From: an uncultured Lachnospiraceae bacterium
GTDB lineage: Bacteria; Bacillota; Clostridia; Lachnospirales; Lachnospiraceae
Assembly: GCA_902795625.1 (NCBI GenBank)
Contig: CADBLW010000026.1
Location: 1-14,073, forward strand
Length of the DNA: 14,073 nt
Reading direction: 5' to 3'
The notes below the pieces were generated by a model that saw only the letters and a program-made list of their open reading frames with translations, was not told where the DNA came from and made no database searches. Positions 13,152-14,073 of the stretch are shown here, one piece after another (the stretch's first letter is position 1; each line of letters opens with the position of its first letter). The position numbers were made by a program, and so were the translations under genes.

Positions 13152-14073
13152 ATGAACATCAACAAGTTTACACAGAAATCCACGGAAGCCGTTCAGGCGG
13201 CGGAGAAGTTATGTTATGAATACGGTAATCCGGAGATGCGGCCGGAACACCTGTTGTACGCGATGCTTTCGGACGGCGAGGGTCTGATCCCGAAACTGCT
13301 CGAGAAGATGGGCATCGTCACGGAGGTGTTCGAGGCGCAGGTGCGCGGGCTGATCGAGCGGATGCCGAAGGTGCAGGGCGCGAACCTGGTTGTGTCGCAG
13401 GATCTCAACAAGGCTTTGATGTACGCCGAGGACGAGGCGAAGGCGATGGGCGATGCGTACGTGAGCGTCGAGCACCTCTTCCTGAGCATGCTCAAAAACA
13501 GCGGGCGCGAGCTGGCGGGAGTCCTGCGGAGTTTCGGCATCGACCGTGACCGTTTCCTTGCGGCGCTTGCCGAGGTTCGCGGCAACAAGGCCGTGACCAC
13601 CGACAATCCCGAAGCGACCTACGACACACTCGCGAAGTACGGCTACGACCTTGTGGAGCGCGCGAAGCAGCAGAAGCTTGACCCGGTCATCGGCCGTGAC
13701 TCGGAGATCCGCAACGTCGTGCGGATCCTTTCCCGAAAGACGAAGAACAACCCCGTGTTGATCGGCGAGCCCGGCGTCGGCAAGACCGCCGTCGTGGAGG
13801 GCCTTGCGCAGCGGATCGTTGCGGGAGATGTGCCTGAGGGCTTGAAAAATAAGAGCATTTTCGCGCTCGATATGGGCGCGCTGGTCGCGGGCGCCAAATA
13901 CCGCGGCGAGTTCGAGGAGCGTCTGAAGGCGGTGCTTGAGGACGTCAAGAACAGCGAGGGCAGGATCATCCTCTTCATCGATGAGCTGCATACGATCGTC
14001 GGCGCGGGTAAGACCGACGGCGCCATGGACGCCGGCAACATGCTGAAGCCAATGCTGGCGAGAGGTGAGCTCC
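13152..14073 (+). CDS. clpB: ATP-dependent chaperone ClpB, N-terminal part
   Basis: The first 307 codons of the ClpB disaggregase, a hexameric AAA+ chaperone that pulls polypeptides out of aggregates together with DnaK. The start MNINKFTQKSTEAVQAAEKL is the usual Firmicute ClpB N-terminus. Two Clp_N repeats follow (RPEHLLYAMLSDGEG and SVEHLFLSMLKNSGRE), then YGYDLVERAKQQKLDPVIGR leading into the first AAA+ domain. Walker A is GEPGVGKT at 205-212 and Walker B is IILFIDE at 272-278, with the pore loop region KYRGEFEERL between. The middle coiled-coil and second ATPase domain lie beyond the window. ClpB rather than ClpC or ClpA is chosen from the N-terminal sequence; confirmation needs the missing middle domain. 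It is divergent from lipoprotein B. Confidence 0.93.
   Translation, partial: MNINKFTQKSTEAVQAAEKLCYEYGNPEMRPEHLLYAMLSDGEGLIPKLLEKMGIVTEVFEAQVRGLIERMPKVQGANLVVSQDLNKALMYAEDEAKAMGDAYVSVEHLFLSMLKNSGRELAGVLRSFGIDRDRFLAALAEVRGNKAVTTDNPEATYDTLAKYGYDLVERAKQQKLDPVIGRDSEIRNVVRILSRKTKNNPVLIGEPGVGKTAVVEGLAQRIVAGDVPEGLKNKSIFALDMGALVAGAKYRGEFEERLKAVLEDVKNSEGRIILFIDELHTIVGAGKTDGAMDAGNMLKPMLARGEL

Overview
The window looks like a GC-rich member of the Clostridia, most plausibly a Lachnospiraceae-type gut anaerobe. The reasons are a DUF4250 protein (a family I know from Firmicutes), a DUF4015 putative glycoside hydrolase, large lipoproteins with Thr/Pro 'PTPTV' spacers, strong AGGAGG-type ribosome binding sites and TTGnnn-N17-TGCTATnAT promoters. 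No rRNA, tRNA, insertion sequence or CRISPR array was seen. Lineage is inferred from gene style only. No gene-free stretch exceeds 300 bases.

Layout. Positions 1-739 (minus): a DUF4250 protein followed by a YigZ/IMPACT-family protein that runs off the left edge. Positions 829-2495 (plus): a small two-helix membrane protein overlapping a membrane-anchored DUF4015 protein. Positions 2496-2714: a highly structured leader. Positions 2715-5066 (plus): a large lipoprotein with a C-terminal transglutaminase-like domain. Positions 5168-6713 (minus): an ECF sigma factor and its membrane anti-sigma partner, overlapping by 8 bases, behind an ECF-like promoter. Positions 6870-7787 (minus): a CorA-type magnesium transporter with a clear promoter and terminator. 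Positions 8016-12874 (minus): two tandem paralogous lipoproteins with YD (RHS-like) repeats. Positions 13152-14073 (plus): the start of clpB, cut by the right edge.

The most striking feature is regulatory. Each YD-repeat lipoprotein gene is preceded by an array of GTTAC-like pentamers spaced 23, 11, 10, 11, 10 and 11 bases apart, one helical turn per step. The two arrays are in identical register: every corresponding position is offset by exactly 2028 bases and the start codons by 2027. The second array has one degenerate slot and one single-mismatch slot. This looks like a duplicated promoter-plus-gene unit under one activator that binds cooperatively along one DNA face. The downstream array overlaps the stop codon of the upstream paralog, which lacks the roughly 320-residue C-terminal domain of its sister.

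A second notable point is the leader of the transglutaminase-like lipoprotein. A perfect 8-bp hairpin sits between a strong Shine-Dalgarno and the likely AUG, with further and competing hairpins upstream. Overall the window is a cell-envelope region: four predicted exported or anchored proteins share Thr/Pro-rich spacers, with an ECF sigma/anti-sigma pair and clpB alongside.
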